Assembly: GCF_015711645.1 (NCBI RefSeq)
Contig: NZ_JABTEX010000001.1
Location: 744,001 to 808,000, forward strand
Reading direction: 5' to 3'
Source of the DNA: Planomonospora sp. ID82291
GTDB lineage: Bacteria > Actinomycetota > Actinomycetes > Streptosporangiales > Streptosporangiaceae
Length of the DNA: 64,000 nt
Positions 24,113 to 32,776 of the stretch are shown here, in pieces. The notes beneath the pieces are model-generated. The model made no database searches. It saw only the letters and a list, made by a program, of their open reading frames with translations, and was not told where the DNA came from. Both the position numbers and the translations under genes were made by a program. Numbering within the stretch: the first letter of the stretch is position 1; every line of letters begins with the position of its first letter.

Positions 24113-25228
24113 TCAGTCGCGCGTCAGGCGCTCCAGGCGGTCCATGGCCTCGACGTACTGCTCCACCATGCCGAAGACCACGTCGCGCGCGGACTTCACC
24201 TGGTTCATGGCCCCGATGATCTGACCGGCCGGGAAGGTGGCCAGCTCCGCGGCGTCGGAGCGGCCGATCCGGCGCAGCGCGTCGGAGACCAGCATGAACT
24301 GGAGCGGCATCGGGAGCGTGCCCGGCGACTCGGCCGACTCCCAGGCGTCGGTCCACTCGTTCCTCAGCAGCCGGGCGGGCTTGCCGGTCCAGGAGCGGGA
24401 GCGGACCGTGTCGCGGGAGGTGGCCTCCAGGATGCGCCGCCGGGCCAGCTCGGGGGTGTCGGCCTCCTCCACGGTCAGCCAGACGGACCCGGTCCACACC
24501 CCCTCCGCGCCGAGGGCCATGCCCGCCGCCATCTGGCGGCCGTCGCCGATGCCGCCGGCGGCCAGCACGGGCACGTCCACGGCGTCCACGACCTGCGGGA
24601 CGAGCACCATCGTGGAGATCTCACCGGTGTGCCCTCCGGCCTCGGTGCCCTGGGCGACGACGATGTCCACGCCGACCTCGACCTGCTTGACCGCGTGCCG
24701 GGGGGTGGAGGCGAGCGCCGCCACCTTGACCCCCTGCGCGTGGGCGAGCTCGACGATGTCGGCGGGGGGCGGGCCGAGCGCGTTGGCCAGCAGCGCGATG
24801 GGGTGCCGGAGCGCCACCTCGACCTGCGGCCGGGCGGTGGCGTCGGTCCAGCCGAGCAGCACCCGGCCCGCGTCGCTCCCCTCCGCCAGCGGCGGCACGT
24901 CGTGCGCGGCCAGCAGGTCGTCGACGAACCTGCGGTGGCCTTCGGGGATCATCCCGGCCAGGCGCCCCACCAGGTCCTCGGGGGAGTCGACGCCGAGGTC
25001 GGCCCCCGCGTAGGAGGCGGGCATGACCACGTCGACGCCGTACGGCCTGCCGTCGACGTGGTCGTCGATCCACTTGAGCTCCATCTCGAGCTCTTCCGGG
25101 GTGAAGTAGAGGGCGCCGAGCACGCCCATCCCGCCGGCGCGGCTGACCGCCGCGACGACGTCCCGGCAGTGGCTGAACGCGAAGATCGGAAACTCGATTC
25201 CGAGCATGTCCGTGACACGTGTCCGCAT
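24113..25228 (-). CDS. nitronate monooxygenase-family FMN oxidoreductase
   Basis: A 371-residue TIM-barrel flavoprotein of the 2-nitropropane dioxygenase family. The N-terminus MRTRVTDMLGIEFPIFAFSH and the FMN-binding PVLAAGGIGDGRQMAAGMALGAEGVWTG are typical; the His in QGTEAGGHTG is conserved. The ATG at 25228 was chosen because homologous proteins begin MRTRV. An exact match to the KstR consensus lies 32 bases upstream, so a steroid-ring role like that of the mycobacterial IpdC group is possible, but the family is broad and many members have other substrates. Confidence 0.85.
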   Translation of the reverse strand: MRTRVTDMLGIEFPIFAFSHCRDVVAAVSRAGGMGVLGALYFTPEELEMELKWIDDHVDGRPYGVDVVMPASYAGADLGVDSPEDLVGRLAGMIPEGHRRFVDDLLAAHDVPPLAEGSDAGRVLLGWTDATARPQVEVALRHPIALLANALGPPPADIVELAHAQGVKVAALASTPRHAVKQVEVGVDIVVAQGTEAGGHTGEISTMVLVPQVVDAVDVPVLAAGGIGDGRQMAAGMALGAEGVWTGSVWLTVEEADTPELARRRILEATSRDTVRSRSWTGKPARLLRNEWTDAWESAESPGTLPMPLQFMLVSDALRRIGRSDAAELATFPAGQIIGAMNQVKSARDVVFGMVEQYVEAMDRLERLTRD

Positions 25229-25259
25229 GCGCCCACGGTACGGCCGGCGAACCGGTAAC

Positions 25260-25273
25260 TGCAACGCGTTCTA
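25260..25273. promoter_or_regulatory. KstR-consensus operator
   Basis: TGCAACGCGTTCTA fits TNNAACNNGTTNNA at every fixed position. It lies 32-45 bases before the nitronate monooxygenase-family start. The adjoining TTCTAGTACAGAA (25269-25281) is a second inverted repeat overlapping its right end. Confidence 0.6.
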
Positions 25274-25336
25274 GTACAGAATCTTCCGATGAAAATTTCC
25301 GCCGCACTGACTGGAAATAGCGGCCGGAAACAGGTT

Positions 25337-26083
25337 TCAGCGCGGCATTCTGCGCCAGACCGCCCGGGGCAGCACCCGCATCACCGCGAACATCGGCCGC
25401 AGCGCGCCCGGCACCCACACGGTCTCGGCCCCCGACCGCAGCCCCGCCACCACCGCGTCGGCGACCTGGCCCGGAGTGGAGGACAGCGGCGCGGGGGTCA
25501 TGCCCTCGGTCATCCGCCCCACCACGAAGCCCGGCCGCACCACCATCACCCGGGCCCCCGACCCGTGCAGCGCGTCGCCGAGCCCCTGCGCGAACCCGTC
25601 CAGGCCCGCCTTGGCAGAGCCGTACACGAAGTTGGCCCGGCGCACCCGGACCCCGGCCACCGAGGAGAGCACCACGAGCGTCCCGTGGCCCTGCTCGCGC
25701 AGCCGCCGGGCGGCGTGCAGCCCGGCCGAGACGTGCCCGCCGTAGTTGACCGCGACCGCCTCGGCGGCGGCCACCGGGTCGGCGTCGTAGTCCGCCTGCC
25801 GGCCCAGCACGCCGAACGCGGGGATCACCACGTCCAGGTCGCCGACCAGCTTCGCCGCGGCCTCGATCACCTCGCCGTGCGTCTCGGGGCGGGAGGCGTC
25901 GAAGTCCAGCAGGTGGACCTCCGCCTCCCCGATCACCGGCGGCTCGCCGCCGGCCGCGTCCCGCGCGGCGAGCACGACCCGGCGGGCGCCGCCCGAGACC
26001 AGCCGCTCGACGATCGCCAGTCCGATCTCGCTCCGGCCGCCCAGCAGCAGCACCGTGTCCACCGAACCCAGCGCGTTCCTCAC
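25337..26083 (-). CDS. dprE2: decaprenylphospho-ketopentose reductase (DprE2-like SDR)
   Basis: A 248-residue short-chain dehydrogenase. The NAD-binding segment is LLLGGRSEIGLAI near residue 13, and the catalytic Ser and YxxxK are in VLSSVAGVRV and YGSAKAGLDGF. It reduces decaprenylphospho-2-keto-erythro-pentofuranose to decaprenylphospho-arabinofuranose. It is last in an operon after DUF3068, a UbiA-type transferase and DprE1, which fixes the assignment. It is separated from DprE1 by a 35-bp tandem repeat. Confidence 0.9.
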   Translation of the reverse strand: MRNALGSVDTVLLLGGRSEIGLAIVERLVSGGARRVVLAARDAAGGEPPVIGEAEVHLLDFDASRPETHGEVIEAAAKLVGDLDVVIPAFGVLGRQADYDADPVAAAEAVAVNYGGHVSAGLHAARRLREQGHGTLVVLSSVAGVRVRRANFVYGSAKAGLDGFAQGLGDALHGSGARVMVVRPGFVVGRMTEGMTPAPLSSTPGQVADAVVAGLRSGAETVWVPGALRPMFAVMRVLPRAVWRRMPR

Positions 26084-26130
26084 GGGACCGCTCTCCTCTC
26101 CACTCCCGGCCGCCGGCGGCCGGGGTCCGC

Positions 26131-26212
26131 GCCCGGCCTCACCACCCGAGCCTCCCGACCGGACCGCCCGGCCTCACCACCCGAGCCTCCCGACCGGACC
26201 GCCCGGCCTCAC
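26131..26212. repeat. 35-bp tandem repeat at the dprE1 3' end
   Basis: Two exact copies of a 35-base unit beginning GCCCGGCCTCACCACCCGAG (26131-26165, 26166-26200) and 12 bases of a third. The partial third copy contains the dprE1 stop codon (26209-26211), so the repeat appears to have grown from the gene end. Confidence 0.9.
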
Positions 26213-27555
26213 AGTCCGAGCCTCCTGGCCAGATCGGTGCGGAACACCCCGTCGGGGTCCGCCTCGTCGCGGACCTTACGCCACTCGGCGAGCCGGGGGT
26301 ACGTCGCGGCCATCGTCGCGGCCGTCATCCGGGAGTCCTTCGCCAGGTAGAGCCGCCCGCCGGCCTCGGCCACCCGCTCGTCGAACGCGCGCAGCAGCCC
26401 GGCCAGGCCGCGCTGCCCGGCGGGGATGTCCAGCGCCAGCGTCCAGCCGGGCATCGGGAACGAGAGCATCCCCGGCGTGCCGGGGCCGAAGCGCTTGAGC
26501 ACCGTCAGGAACGAGACCACGCCCTCGGCCGAGAGCCGCGCGACGATCCGCCGCAGCGTCGCCTCCTGCCCGAACGGCACGACGAACTGGTACTGCACGA
26601 ACCCGCGCGAGCCGTACACGCGGTTCCAGCCGTCCACGAAGTCCAGCGGGTGGAAGAACGGCGCCAGGCCCTGCACGGAGGTCCCGGGCCGGGACTTCAG
26701 GTACCAGGCCTCGTTGAAGGCCCGCACGGTCAGCGGGTTGAGCAGGCCGTTCGGCGCCCACGGCGGGGCCGCGAGCAGGGAGCGGGGGCTGAACTCCAGC
26801 GGGTCGGCGCCGCGCGGCAGCTCCTCGCGCGCGGCGTGGTCGCCGCGGGTGAGCACGCTGCGGCCCATCCGGCCGCCCCGGGCGAGCAGGTCGATCCAGG
26901 CGACCGTGTAGCGGTACCGGTCGTCGGTGGCGGCCATCGTCTCCAGCGTGTGGTCCAGGTCCCGGGTCCGCTCGGTGTCCACCCGGACCCGGGAGGTCGC
27001 GATCGGCACGCACCGGAAGACCGCCTCGACGATCACCCCGGTCAGCCCCATGCCGCCGACCGTGGCCCAGAACAGGTCGTCGGCCGGGGTCAGCGTCCGG
27101 ACCTCGCCGCCGGCGGTGACCAGGGTCAGCGCGCGCAGGTGCGCGCCGAAGGAGGAGTCCACGTGGTGGTTCTTGCCGTGCACGTCGGCGGCGACGGCCC
27201 CGCCGACCGTCACGTGCCGGGTGCCGGGGGTCACCGGGACGAACCAGCCGCGGGGCACCAGGGCCGCCATCAGGTCGTGCAGGCTCAGCCCGGCGCCGGC
27301 GGTGACCAGGCCGGTGGTCTCGTCCAGGGACCAGGAGGTCAGCGCGGTGCAGTCGACGACCAGCCCGCCGGCGTTCTGGGCGGCGTCGCCGTACGCGCGG
27401 CCGAGCCCCCGGGCGGCCACGCCGCGCTCCGGCGCCCGGCGCACGGTCGCGGCGACCTGCTCGGCCGTGGCGGGCCGGACCAGCCGGGCGGGCGTCGGCG
27501 CGGTGCGGCCCCAGCCGGTCAGGAAGGTCGTCCCGGGCGGCGCGGCGGAGCTCAT
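26209..27555 (-). CDS. dprE1: decaprenylphospho-ribose oxidase (DprE1-like)
   Basis: A 448-residue FAD-dependent oxidase. The FAD-binding region has GAGLSLHDLMAALVPRGWFV and DVHGKNHHVDSSFG; PFFHPLDFVDGWNRVYG and YLAKDSR, with the conserved catalytic Lys, follow. It oxidises decaprenylphosphoryl-ribose at C2. The residue aligned with Cys387 of M. tuberculosis DprE1, the covalent target of benzothiazinones, is Ala374 (GWTLALDIP in place of GWNICVDFP). The start ATG overlaps the UbiA-family stop by four bases. Confidence 0.93.
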   Translation of the reverse strand: MSSAAPPGTTFLTGWGRTAPTPARLVRPATAEQVAATVRRAPERGVAARGLGRAYGDAAQNAGGLVVDCTALTSWSLDETTGLVTAGAGLSLHDLMAALVPRGWFVPVTPGTRHVTVGGAVAADVHGKNHHVDSSFGAHLRALTLVTAGGEVRTLTPADDLFWATVGGMGLTGVIVEAVFRCVPIATSRVRVDTERTRDLDHTLETMAATDDRYRYTVAWIDLLARGGRMGRSVLTRGDHAAREELPRGADPLEFSPRSLLAAPPWAPNGLLNPLTVRAFNEAWYLKSRPGTSVQGLAPFFHPLDFVDGWNRVYGSRGFVQYQFVVPFGQEATLRRIVARLSAEGVVSFLTVLKRFGPGTPGMLSFPMPGWTLALDIPAGQRGLAGLLRAFDERVAEAGGRLYLAKDSRMTAATMAATYPRLAEWRKVRDEADPDGVFRTDLARRLGL

Positions 27556-28493
27556 GGCAGGTAGATCCCGATCGTCAGAAGGGCCACGAGGGCCGCGATG
27601 AACAACTGGACGGGCCGGTCGCGCAGGGCGAGCTCCTCGGGCTCCTCCCCGATGCCCCGGTCCACCAGGAGATTGTGCCGCAGCACGATGAGGATGAAGG
27701 GCACGATGCTCATCGCGTGGAACGGCCCGCCGGGGTGGTCGTTCAGCGCCCACAGGCAGTAGGTCACGATCATCGCCCCCGACGCCATGGTGCGGACCTG
27801 CGCGAGGTAGGCGGGGGTGTAGGCGGCGAGGATGGCCCGGGTGGCGTTGCCGGTGGCGTTCTGCGCCGCGGCGCGCACCTCGGCCTCGCGCTTGCCCGCC
27901 ACCAGCTGCAGCGAGCCGAGCGAGACCACCACCAGGAACCAGCTCGTCACCGGCACGTCCACCGCGATCGCCCCGGCGTAGGCCCGGATGACGTGGCAGC
28001 CCGCGACCGCGACCAGGTCGACCACGGGCTGGTGCTTGAGCCAGAAGGTGTAGGAGAACGTCAGCGCCAGGTAGCCGGCCACGACCGCCGGCAGCCGCCA
28101 GTCGCCGGGCAGCGCGGCCACGGCCGGGGCCAGGAGCACCAGCAGGATCCCGGCGGTCCGGGCGAGCGCGACCGGGACCAGGCCCGCGGCGACCGGGCGG
28201 AAGCGCTTGCGGGGGTGCCGCCGGTCGGCCTCGACGTCGGCGACGTCGTTGAGGAGGTAGGTGCCGGCGGCGGCCAGGCAGAAGGCGGCGAAGGCGACCA
28301 GCGCGCCCCGCAGCCCCGCCGCGGTGCCCAGCAGCCCGGCCGCCGCGGGGGCGGCGAAGACCAGGGCGTTCTTCAGCCACTGGCGCGGGCGGCAGGCCCG
28401 CAGCAGCGCGACCGGGGAGAACCGCCGGTGCGCGCGTACGGCCGCCGGCGGATCCGCCGGCGGCCGCAGGACCGTCCTCTCCTCGCCGGTCAC
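27552..28493 (-). CDS. ubiA: decaprenyl-phosphate phosphoribosyltransferase (UbiA family)
   Basis: A 313-residue polytopic membrane prenyltransferase-type enzyme with about nine helices. The Asp-rich motif is NDVADVEADRRHP near residue 82; a second conserved segment is LKHQPVVDLVAVAGCHVIRAY. It transfers phosphoribose from PRPP to decaprenyl phosphate, the first committed step to decaprenylphospho-arabinose. It corresponds to mycobacterial Rv3806c. Four-base overlaps with DprE1 downstream and the DUF3068 gene upstream show a tightly packed operon. Confidence 0.92.
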   Translation of the reverse strand: MTGEERTVLRPPADPPAAVRAHRRFSPVALLRACRPRQWLKNALVFAAPAAAGLLGTAAGLRGALVAFAAFCLAAAGTYLLNDVADVEADRRHPRKRFRPVAAGLVPVALARTAGILLVLLAPAVAALPGDWRLPAVVAGYLALTFSYTFWLKHQPVVDLVAVAGCHVIRAYAGAIAVDVPVTSWFLVVVSLGSLQLVAGKREAEVRAAAQNATGNATRAILAAYTPAYLAQVRTMASGAMIVTYCLWALNDHPGGPFHAMSIVPFILIVLRHNLLVDRGIGEEPEELALRDRPVQLFIAALVALLTIGIYLP

Positions 28494-29410
28494 GCCTTGC
28501 CGTCGGCGCGGCGCGCCACGAAGAAGCCGGTGACCAGCAGGACCAGGCCCAGCAGGAGCAGGATCAGCGGGATGGTCACCTTGATCATGGAGATCTGGTT
28601 CTTGCTCTCGGTGGCGTTGGACACCAGGTCGTTGACCGTCTCCGGGGTCATCCTGATCGTGGCCGCCAGGGCGGTGACGCTGTGGGCGCCGTCCTGGGTG
28701 CGCAGGACCTCATCGCGCCGCTGCTCCTGCTTGACCGGCGAGCCGGTGGTCGGCTCGATCCAGAACGTGTTCCGGCCCTTGTAGATCCGGTCCACCTGGA
28801 CGTCGCCGGTGACGTCGGTGACGCCCATGACGGAGGCGGGCACGCTGCGCGTCTCGGTCTTGGTCTCCGGCACGTCCTGCTCGAACTTGTAGGCGGTCAG
28901 GCCGTTGACCTGCTCCTCGCCGGCGAACCTGGCGTCGAACGCCTTGCCCGCGACGGAGTTGAAGACCTTGTAGGTCTTCTTCTCCACGTCGAAGGGCCAC
29001 TTGTAGATCTGGCCCTCCATCGTGACCGGCCGATCGTCGATGTTCACCGAGCAGCAGGTGACGCCCTCGCCGGTGTACTTGTTGAAGGCGCTGCGCCGCT
29101 CGGTGAGCGTGATGTTGGGGTTGTTGTTCGTCACGTCGTTGACCGTGGTGAACTCGTCCCAGACGACCGTGTCGTCCTTGGCCTGGCTCACGTCGCCGCG
29201 GGTGGTGACCGTGACGCCGAGCTGGGCGGTCATGACCTTGAGGTCCCTGGCGCTGAAGTACTGGGCGCCCTCGGCCTCCAGCTTGCTGATCCCGTACTGC
29301 GCGGCGGGCGCGGCGATCAGCCGGCCGGCCACCTGGAACCGCACCAGCGGCGCCAGGACGAGAAGAAAGGCTCCCAGGGCTAAGAGAACGATCCCGACTA
29401 TTCGGCGCAT
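28490..29410 (-). CDS. DUF3068 (PorA-family) membrane-anchored protein
   Basis: A 306-residue protein with one N-terminal transmembrane segment (IVGIVLLALGAFLLVLAPLV), a large extracytoplasmic domain and a C-terminal transmembrane segment (IPLILLLLGLVLLVTGFFVA). Cys pairs such as VTCCSVN suggest disulfides. PF11271 (DUF3068) has been called porin PorA, but function is not established here. It is the first gene of the decaprenylphospho-arabinose operon, with GGAGGATC before the ATG. A paralogue lies at 35378-36349. Confidence 0.88.
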   Translation of the reverse strand: MRRIVGIVLLALGAFLLVLAPLVRFQVAGRLIAAPAAQYGISKLEAEGAQYFSARDLKVMTAQLGVTVTTRGDVSQAKDDTVVWDEFTTVNDVTNNNPNITLTERRSAFNKYTGEGVTCCSVNIDDRPVTMEGQIYKWPFDVEKKTYKVFNSVAGKAFDARFAGEEQVNGLTAYKFEQDVPETKTETRSVPASVMGVTDVTGDVQVDRIYKGRNTFWIEPTTGSPVKQEQRRDEVLRTQDGAHSVTALAATIRMTPETVNDLVSNATESKNQISMIKVTIPLILLLLGLVLLVTGFFVARRADGKA

Positions 29411-29478
29411 TGATCCTCCTGGGGGGTCCCCGGCTGGGCAGGTGGTCATGGGGGGTGAAATGTACTTAAATCCTGAGC

Positions 29479-29490
29479 TACTGGCCAGTA
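29479..29490. promoter_or_regulatory. 12-bp palindrome in a divergent promoter region
   Basis: TACTGGCCAGTA is a perfect 12-base palindrome in the A+T-richer 123-base gap between the DUF3068 operon (minus) and the acyltransferase gene (plus). It is a likely binding site for a dimeric regulator affecting both. Confidence 0.45.
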
Positions 29491-29533
29491 TGTTAGTGAC
29501 GCCGATCACCCACGTCACCAGGGATGCGGAAAA

Positions 29534-30784
29534 GTGACCGAAACAAGTTCTAGGTCGGTGCCCGCCGTCCGCCCCGCCGTCGACCCCGCCGCCCGCCCTG
29601 CCGTCCAGCAGGAGGCGGCCGGCGCCGACGGCCATCTGGACGCCCTCGACGGGGTGCGCGCGGTGGCCTCCTTCACCGTGCTCGTCTACCACGTGGCGAA
29701 CGAGACCGGCGTCGCGCTGCGGGAGGGGTTCGCCGGCGCGCTGCTGTCCCGCGGCGACGTGGCCGTGCCGATCTTCTTCGCGCTCTCCGGCCTGCTGCTC
29801 TACCGCCCCTTCGCCGCGGCGGCCCTCACCGGCACCCCGGCGCCCCGGGCCGGGGCGTACCTGTGGCGCCGGGCCGTCCGCATCCTGCCCGGCTACTGGC
29901 TGGTGGTCGCCGTCGCCCTGTTCCTCTGGTCGCGCGAGCACCTGTCCGACGTCTGGAACTGGATCGTCCTGCTCACGCTGAACCAGAACTACGCGGTCGA
30001 GTCGTGGTGGCACGGCCTCGGGCCCAAGGGCCTGGCCCAGATGTGGAGCCTGTCGGTGGAGGCGGCGTTCTACCTCGTCCTCCCCCCGCTCGCGGCCGGG
30101 ATGGCCGCGTTCGCCCGGCGCGGCGGCGCCGGCGTCGACCTGCGGGCCCGGCGGCTGCTGGCCTGCCTGGGCGCGCTGGCGGCGGGCTCCTTCGCCTGGA
30201 CGCTGCTGGTCTACTACCCGGACTACCGCCCCCACCTGAACCTCTGGCCGCCCCGCTCGGCGGTCTTCTTCGCCGCCGGGATGGCCCTCGCCGTCGTCAT
30301 GGCCTGGGCGCGGGCCCGGCCGGACGGCCCCGCCGCGCGCTTCGGCCGGGCGGCCGCCGCCTCCCCCGGCTCGTGGTGGCTGGTCGCCGCCCTCGCCTAC
30401 GCCGTGGCGGCCTCCCCGGTGACCGGCACCCGCTTCCTGGGCATCGACGGCGTCTGGTCGGGCCTGTCCGAGCTGCTCCTCTACACCGTCGTCGCCTTCT
30501 GCCTGCTCGTCCCGGCCGCGCTGCTCCGCCCCGGCGGCTCCCCGGTCCGGAGCCTGCTGGGCAACCGGTTCACAGGCTTCCTCGGCCGCATCTCCTACGG
30601 CGTCTTCCTCTGGCAGTTCGTGGCGATCTACGTGTGGTACGGGTTCACCGGGCAGCAGCCGTTCACCGGCGACCTCCTCGCCAACCTGGTGCCCATCACC
30701 GCGCTCACCGTGGGCCTGGCCACGGCGACCCACCTGCTCGTGGAGCGCCCCTTCCAGCGGCTGAACGCCCTGGTGAGGCGCTGA
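29534..30784 (+). CDS. acyltransferase 3 family membrane protein (OafA-like)
   Basis: A 416-residue polytopic protein with about ten helices. Family hallmarks: LDALDGVRAVASFTVLVYHV near residue 36 with the catalytic His, the Arg of LWRRAVRILPGYWLV and the Glu of MWSLSVEAAFYLVLP. It would transfer acetyl or another acyl group onto a surface polysaccharide or lipid. The start is GTG. It is divergent from the arabinan-precursor operon, so an acyl decoration of the surface glycan is plausible. Confidence 0.9.
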   Translation: MTETSSRSVPAVRPAVDPAARPAVQQEAAGADGHLDALDGVRAVASFTVLVYHVANETGVALREGFAGALLSRGDVAVPIFFALSGLLLYRPFAAAALTGTPAPRAGAYLWRRAVRILPGYWLVVAVALFLWSREHLSDVWNWIVLLTLNQNYAVESWWHGLGPKGLAQMWSLSVEAAFYLVLPPLAAGMAAFARRGGAGVDLRARRLLACLGALAAGSFAWTLLVYYPDYRPHLNLWPPRSAVFFAAGMALAVVMAWARARPDGPAARFGRAAAASPGSWWLVAALAYAVAASPVTGTRFLGIDGVWSGLSELLLYTVVAFCLLVPAALLRPGGSPVRSLLGNRFTGFLGRISYGVFLWQFVAIYVWYGFTGQQPFTGDLLANLVPITALTVGLATATHLLVERPFQRLNALVRR

Positions 30785-30791
30785 GCGCGGC

Positions 30792-32660
30792 CTACTCGCC
30801 CTCGGCCTTCGGCACCCCCAGCGCCACACCGGTCACGCAGACCCGCGCGGCCGGATCGTCCATCACCACCCGCATGCCCCGGCCCTGACCGCTCACCGGG
30901 AAGTGGACGCGGTCGCCCGGCGTCCGCCGGAGGTTGAGGGCGATCCGCTCCCCGCCGATCTCGACGGTCGCCGAGAGCGGCCGGTCGGCCGCGTAGGACA
31001 GCGCCCCCGCGAAGCCCCGCCGCTCCTCGGCGACCGCCTCGGGCAGGGCCACCACGCCGTTCTCCGCGCGCAGGCAGCCCTCCCCCGGCGCCGGGGTCCG
31101 GAAGAAGCCGAAGATGCTCATCCGCACCAGCCGCCCGTCCCTGCCGAAGACCAGGGCCTCGTGGCTGGGCTCGGGATGGGCCATCCTGATCCGGATGCCG
31201 GGGCGGGCCAGGGGGGCGAGCAGGCGGTCGCTGAGCCGGCGGTCCCCGTTCAGCGGCAGCACGATGTCGTCCGGCACCGGCGCCGGGTAGATCACGACGT
31301 CGTCCGGCACCCGGGCGAGCTCCGCGGCGGCGGTCTCCAGGTAGGCCCGGACCCGGTCGCCGCTGAGCGTCGCCCGGTACGCCTCGGTCGAGACCACCGA
31401 GGCCGCCAGGTAGGCCCCGGTGGCCAGCCCCGCCGTCAGGAGCAGGGCGGACCTGCCGGGCGGCGGGCGGCGGTACGCGCCCTCCTCCCCCCGCAGCGGC
31501 AGCAGCGCCAGTCCCAGGCCGACCGCGAGCACGACCACGGCGTCCGCCACGTAGCGGGCCTCCGCGCCGACCAGCGCCACATGGGAGCCCCGGGCGATGA
31601 CCGTGGGGACCGCGTCGGCGAAGACCAGGTAGCCCGCCAGGATCACCCACGCCCGCAGCGCCCGCCGCCGGTGGACGACCGTGACCGCCACCAGGACGGC
31701 CAGCACCAGCCAGGAGAGCGCGACCACGGCGTCCGACGGGCCGGCCATCCCCCCGACCGGGGTGACCGGGCTCCAGGTGAACGGGCCGCCGACCGCCCCG
31801 GTGGGGAAGGTACGGCCCAGCAGGAGCCCGACCAGGTCCACCGCGACGTCCGCCCGGGGCATCGCCGCGCCCTCTCCCGGTGCGGTGTCCCGGCGGACGA
31901 GGTAGAGCGCGGTGTAGGCGGCCAGCAGCAGCGCGTACGCGCCCCACAGCCGCCGGTTCCGCCCGAGTTCGGCGGCCATGGACCGGATCCAGCCGGTCTC
32001 CCGGTCGCGCAGGAACGCGGTGGTCACGGCGAAGAGCAGGAAGGCGACGAAGACGCCCTTGGTGCTGAAGGCCATGCCGACCGCCGTCCAGGCCAGCGCG
32101 TGCCGGCCGTACCGGTCCCCCTCGCCCCGGGTGAACCGCACCTGCGCGGTCAGCGCGAGCACCATCGCGAGCTGGAGCGGGACCGCGTTGAGCGCGGACG
32201 CCCACCAGCCGAGCGGCGGGACCGTCAGCGGGCAGAACAGCAGCACCGCCAGCGGCGGCAGGATCGCCGGACGGGTGCCGAACAGCGACCGCAGCAACCG
32301 CAGCGCCAGCACGCCGAGCGCACCCTGGGCGAGGAGGGTGACGGTGGCCACCAGCAGCCAGTCGTACGGCGCGATCCGCGAGAGCACCCAGGTCAGCGCG
32401 AGCGCGCCGGGCATGAAGTGGCCCTTGTGGACGCGCGTCACGAATTCGGGGGTCAGGCCGCTCTCGTAGGCGTTGCCCACGAAGAGCAGGTCGTCCTCGA
32501 CGAAGTAGGAGTCCTTCAGGATCAGCGCGCGCAGCGCCAGGCAGACCGCGATGAGCGACGCCGCCCCCAGCAGCACCGGTTCGCGCAGCCACGCGGCCCA
32601 GCCGGGCAGGGTGATCCGCAGCGTCGGCGGCTGCGGTCGCTCGGTCTGTGTGACCCCCAC
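30792..32660 (-). CDS. GT-C-like integral membrane protein (paralogue 1)
   Basis: A 622-residue protein with about ten to twelve transmembrane helices in the first two thirds and an extracytoplasmic C-terminal domain. The first outer loop contains SYFVEDDLLF, an acidic motif at the position where GT-C glycosyltransferases carry their metal-binding residues, followed by VHKGHFMPGALALTWVL. It is paralogous to the protein at 33501-35381. The GTG start at 32660 has GAAGGAGG upstream; longer frames were rejected. Function as a polyprenyl-dependent glycosyltransferase is inferred. Confidence 0.82.
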   Translation of the reverse strand: MGVTQTERPQPPTLRITLPGWAAWLREPVLLGAASLIAVCLALRALILKDSYFVEDDLLFVGNAYESGLTPEFVTRVHKGHFMPGALALTWVLSRIAPYDWLLVATVTLLAQGALGVLALRLLRSLFGTRPAILPPLAVLLFCPLTVPPLGWWASALNAVPLQLAMVLALTAQVRFTRGEGDRYGRHALAWTAVGMAFSTKGVFVAFLLFAVTTAFLRDRETGWIRSMAAELGRNRRLWGAYALLLAAYTALYLVRRDTAPGEGAAMPRADVAVDLVGLLLGRTFPTGAVGGPFTWSPVTPVGGMAGPSDAVVALSWLVLAVLVAVTVVHRRRALRAWVILAGYLVFADAVPTVIARGSHVALVGAEARYVADAVVVLAVGLGLALLPLRGEEGAYRRPPPGRSALLLTAGLATGAYLAASVVSTEAYRATLSGDRVRAYLETAAAELARVPDDVVIYPAPVPDDIVLPLNGDRRLSDRLLAPLARPGIRIRMAHPEPSHEALVFGRDGRLVRMSIFGFFRTPAPGEGCLRAENGVVALPEAVAEERRGFAGALSYAADRPLSATVEIGGERIALNLRRTPGDRVHFPVSGQGRGMRVVMDDPAARVCVTGVALGVPKAEGE

Positions 32661-32776
32661 CGGCGTCCTCCTTCGTCCCACGGCGCGCAAGCACCCTACG
32701 GGGCTGCCAGGACACCGGCAATACATGCTGTTATGCTCCGGCGCACCTGATCTGTCCATCATGGTGAGGAGCGGCA

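Noticed and set aside
28490-30829. Extended frame that would fuse DUF3068 with an upstream 470-residue segment
   Set aside because: The upstream part is antisense to the acyltransferase gene; a good GGAGG site and signal-like N-terminus mark the start at 29410.
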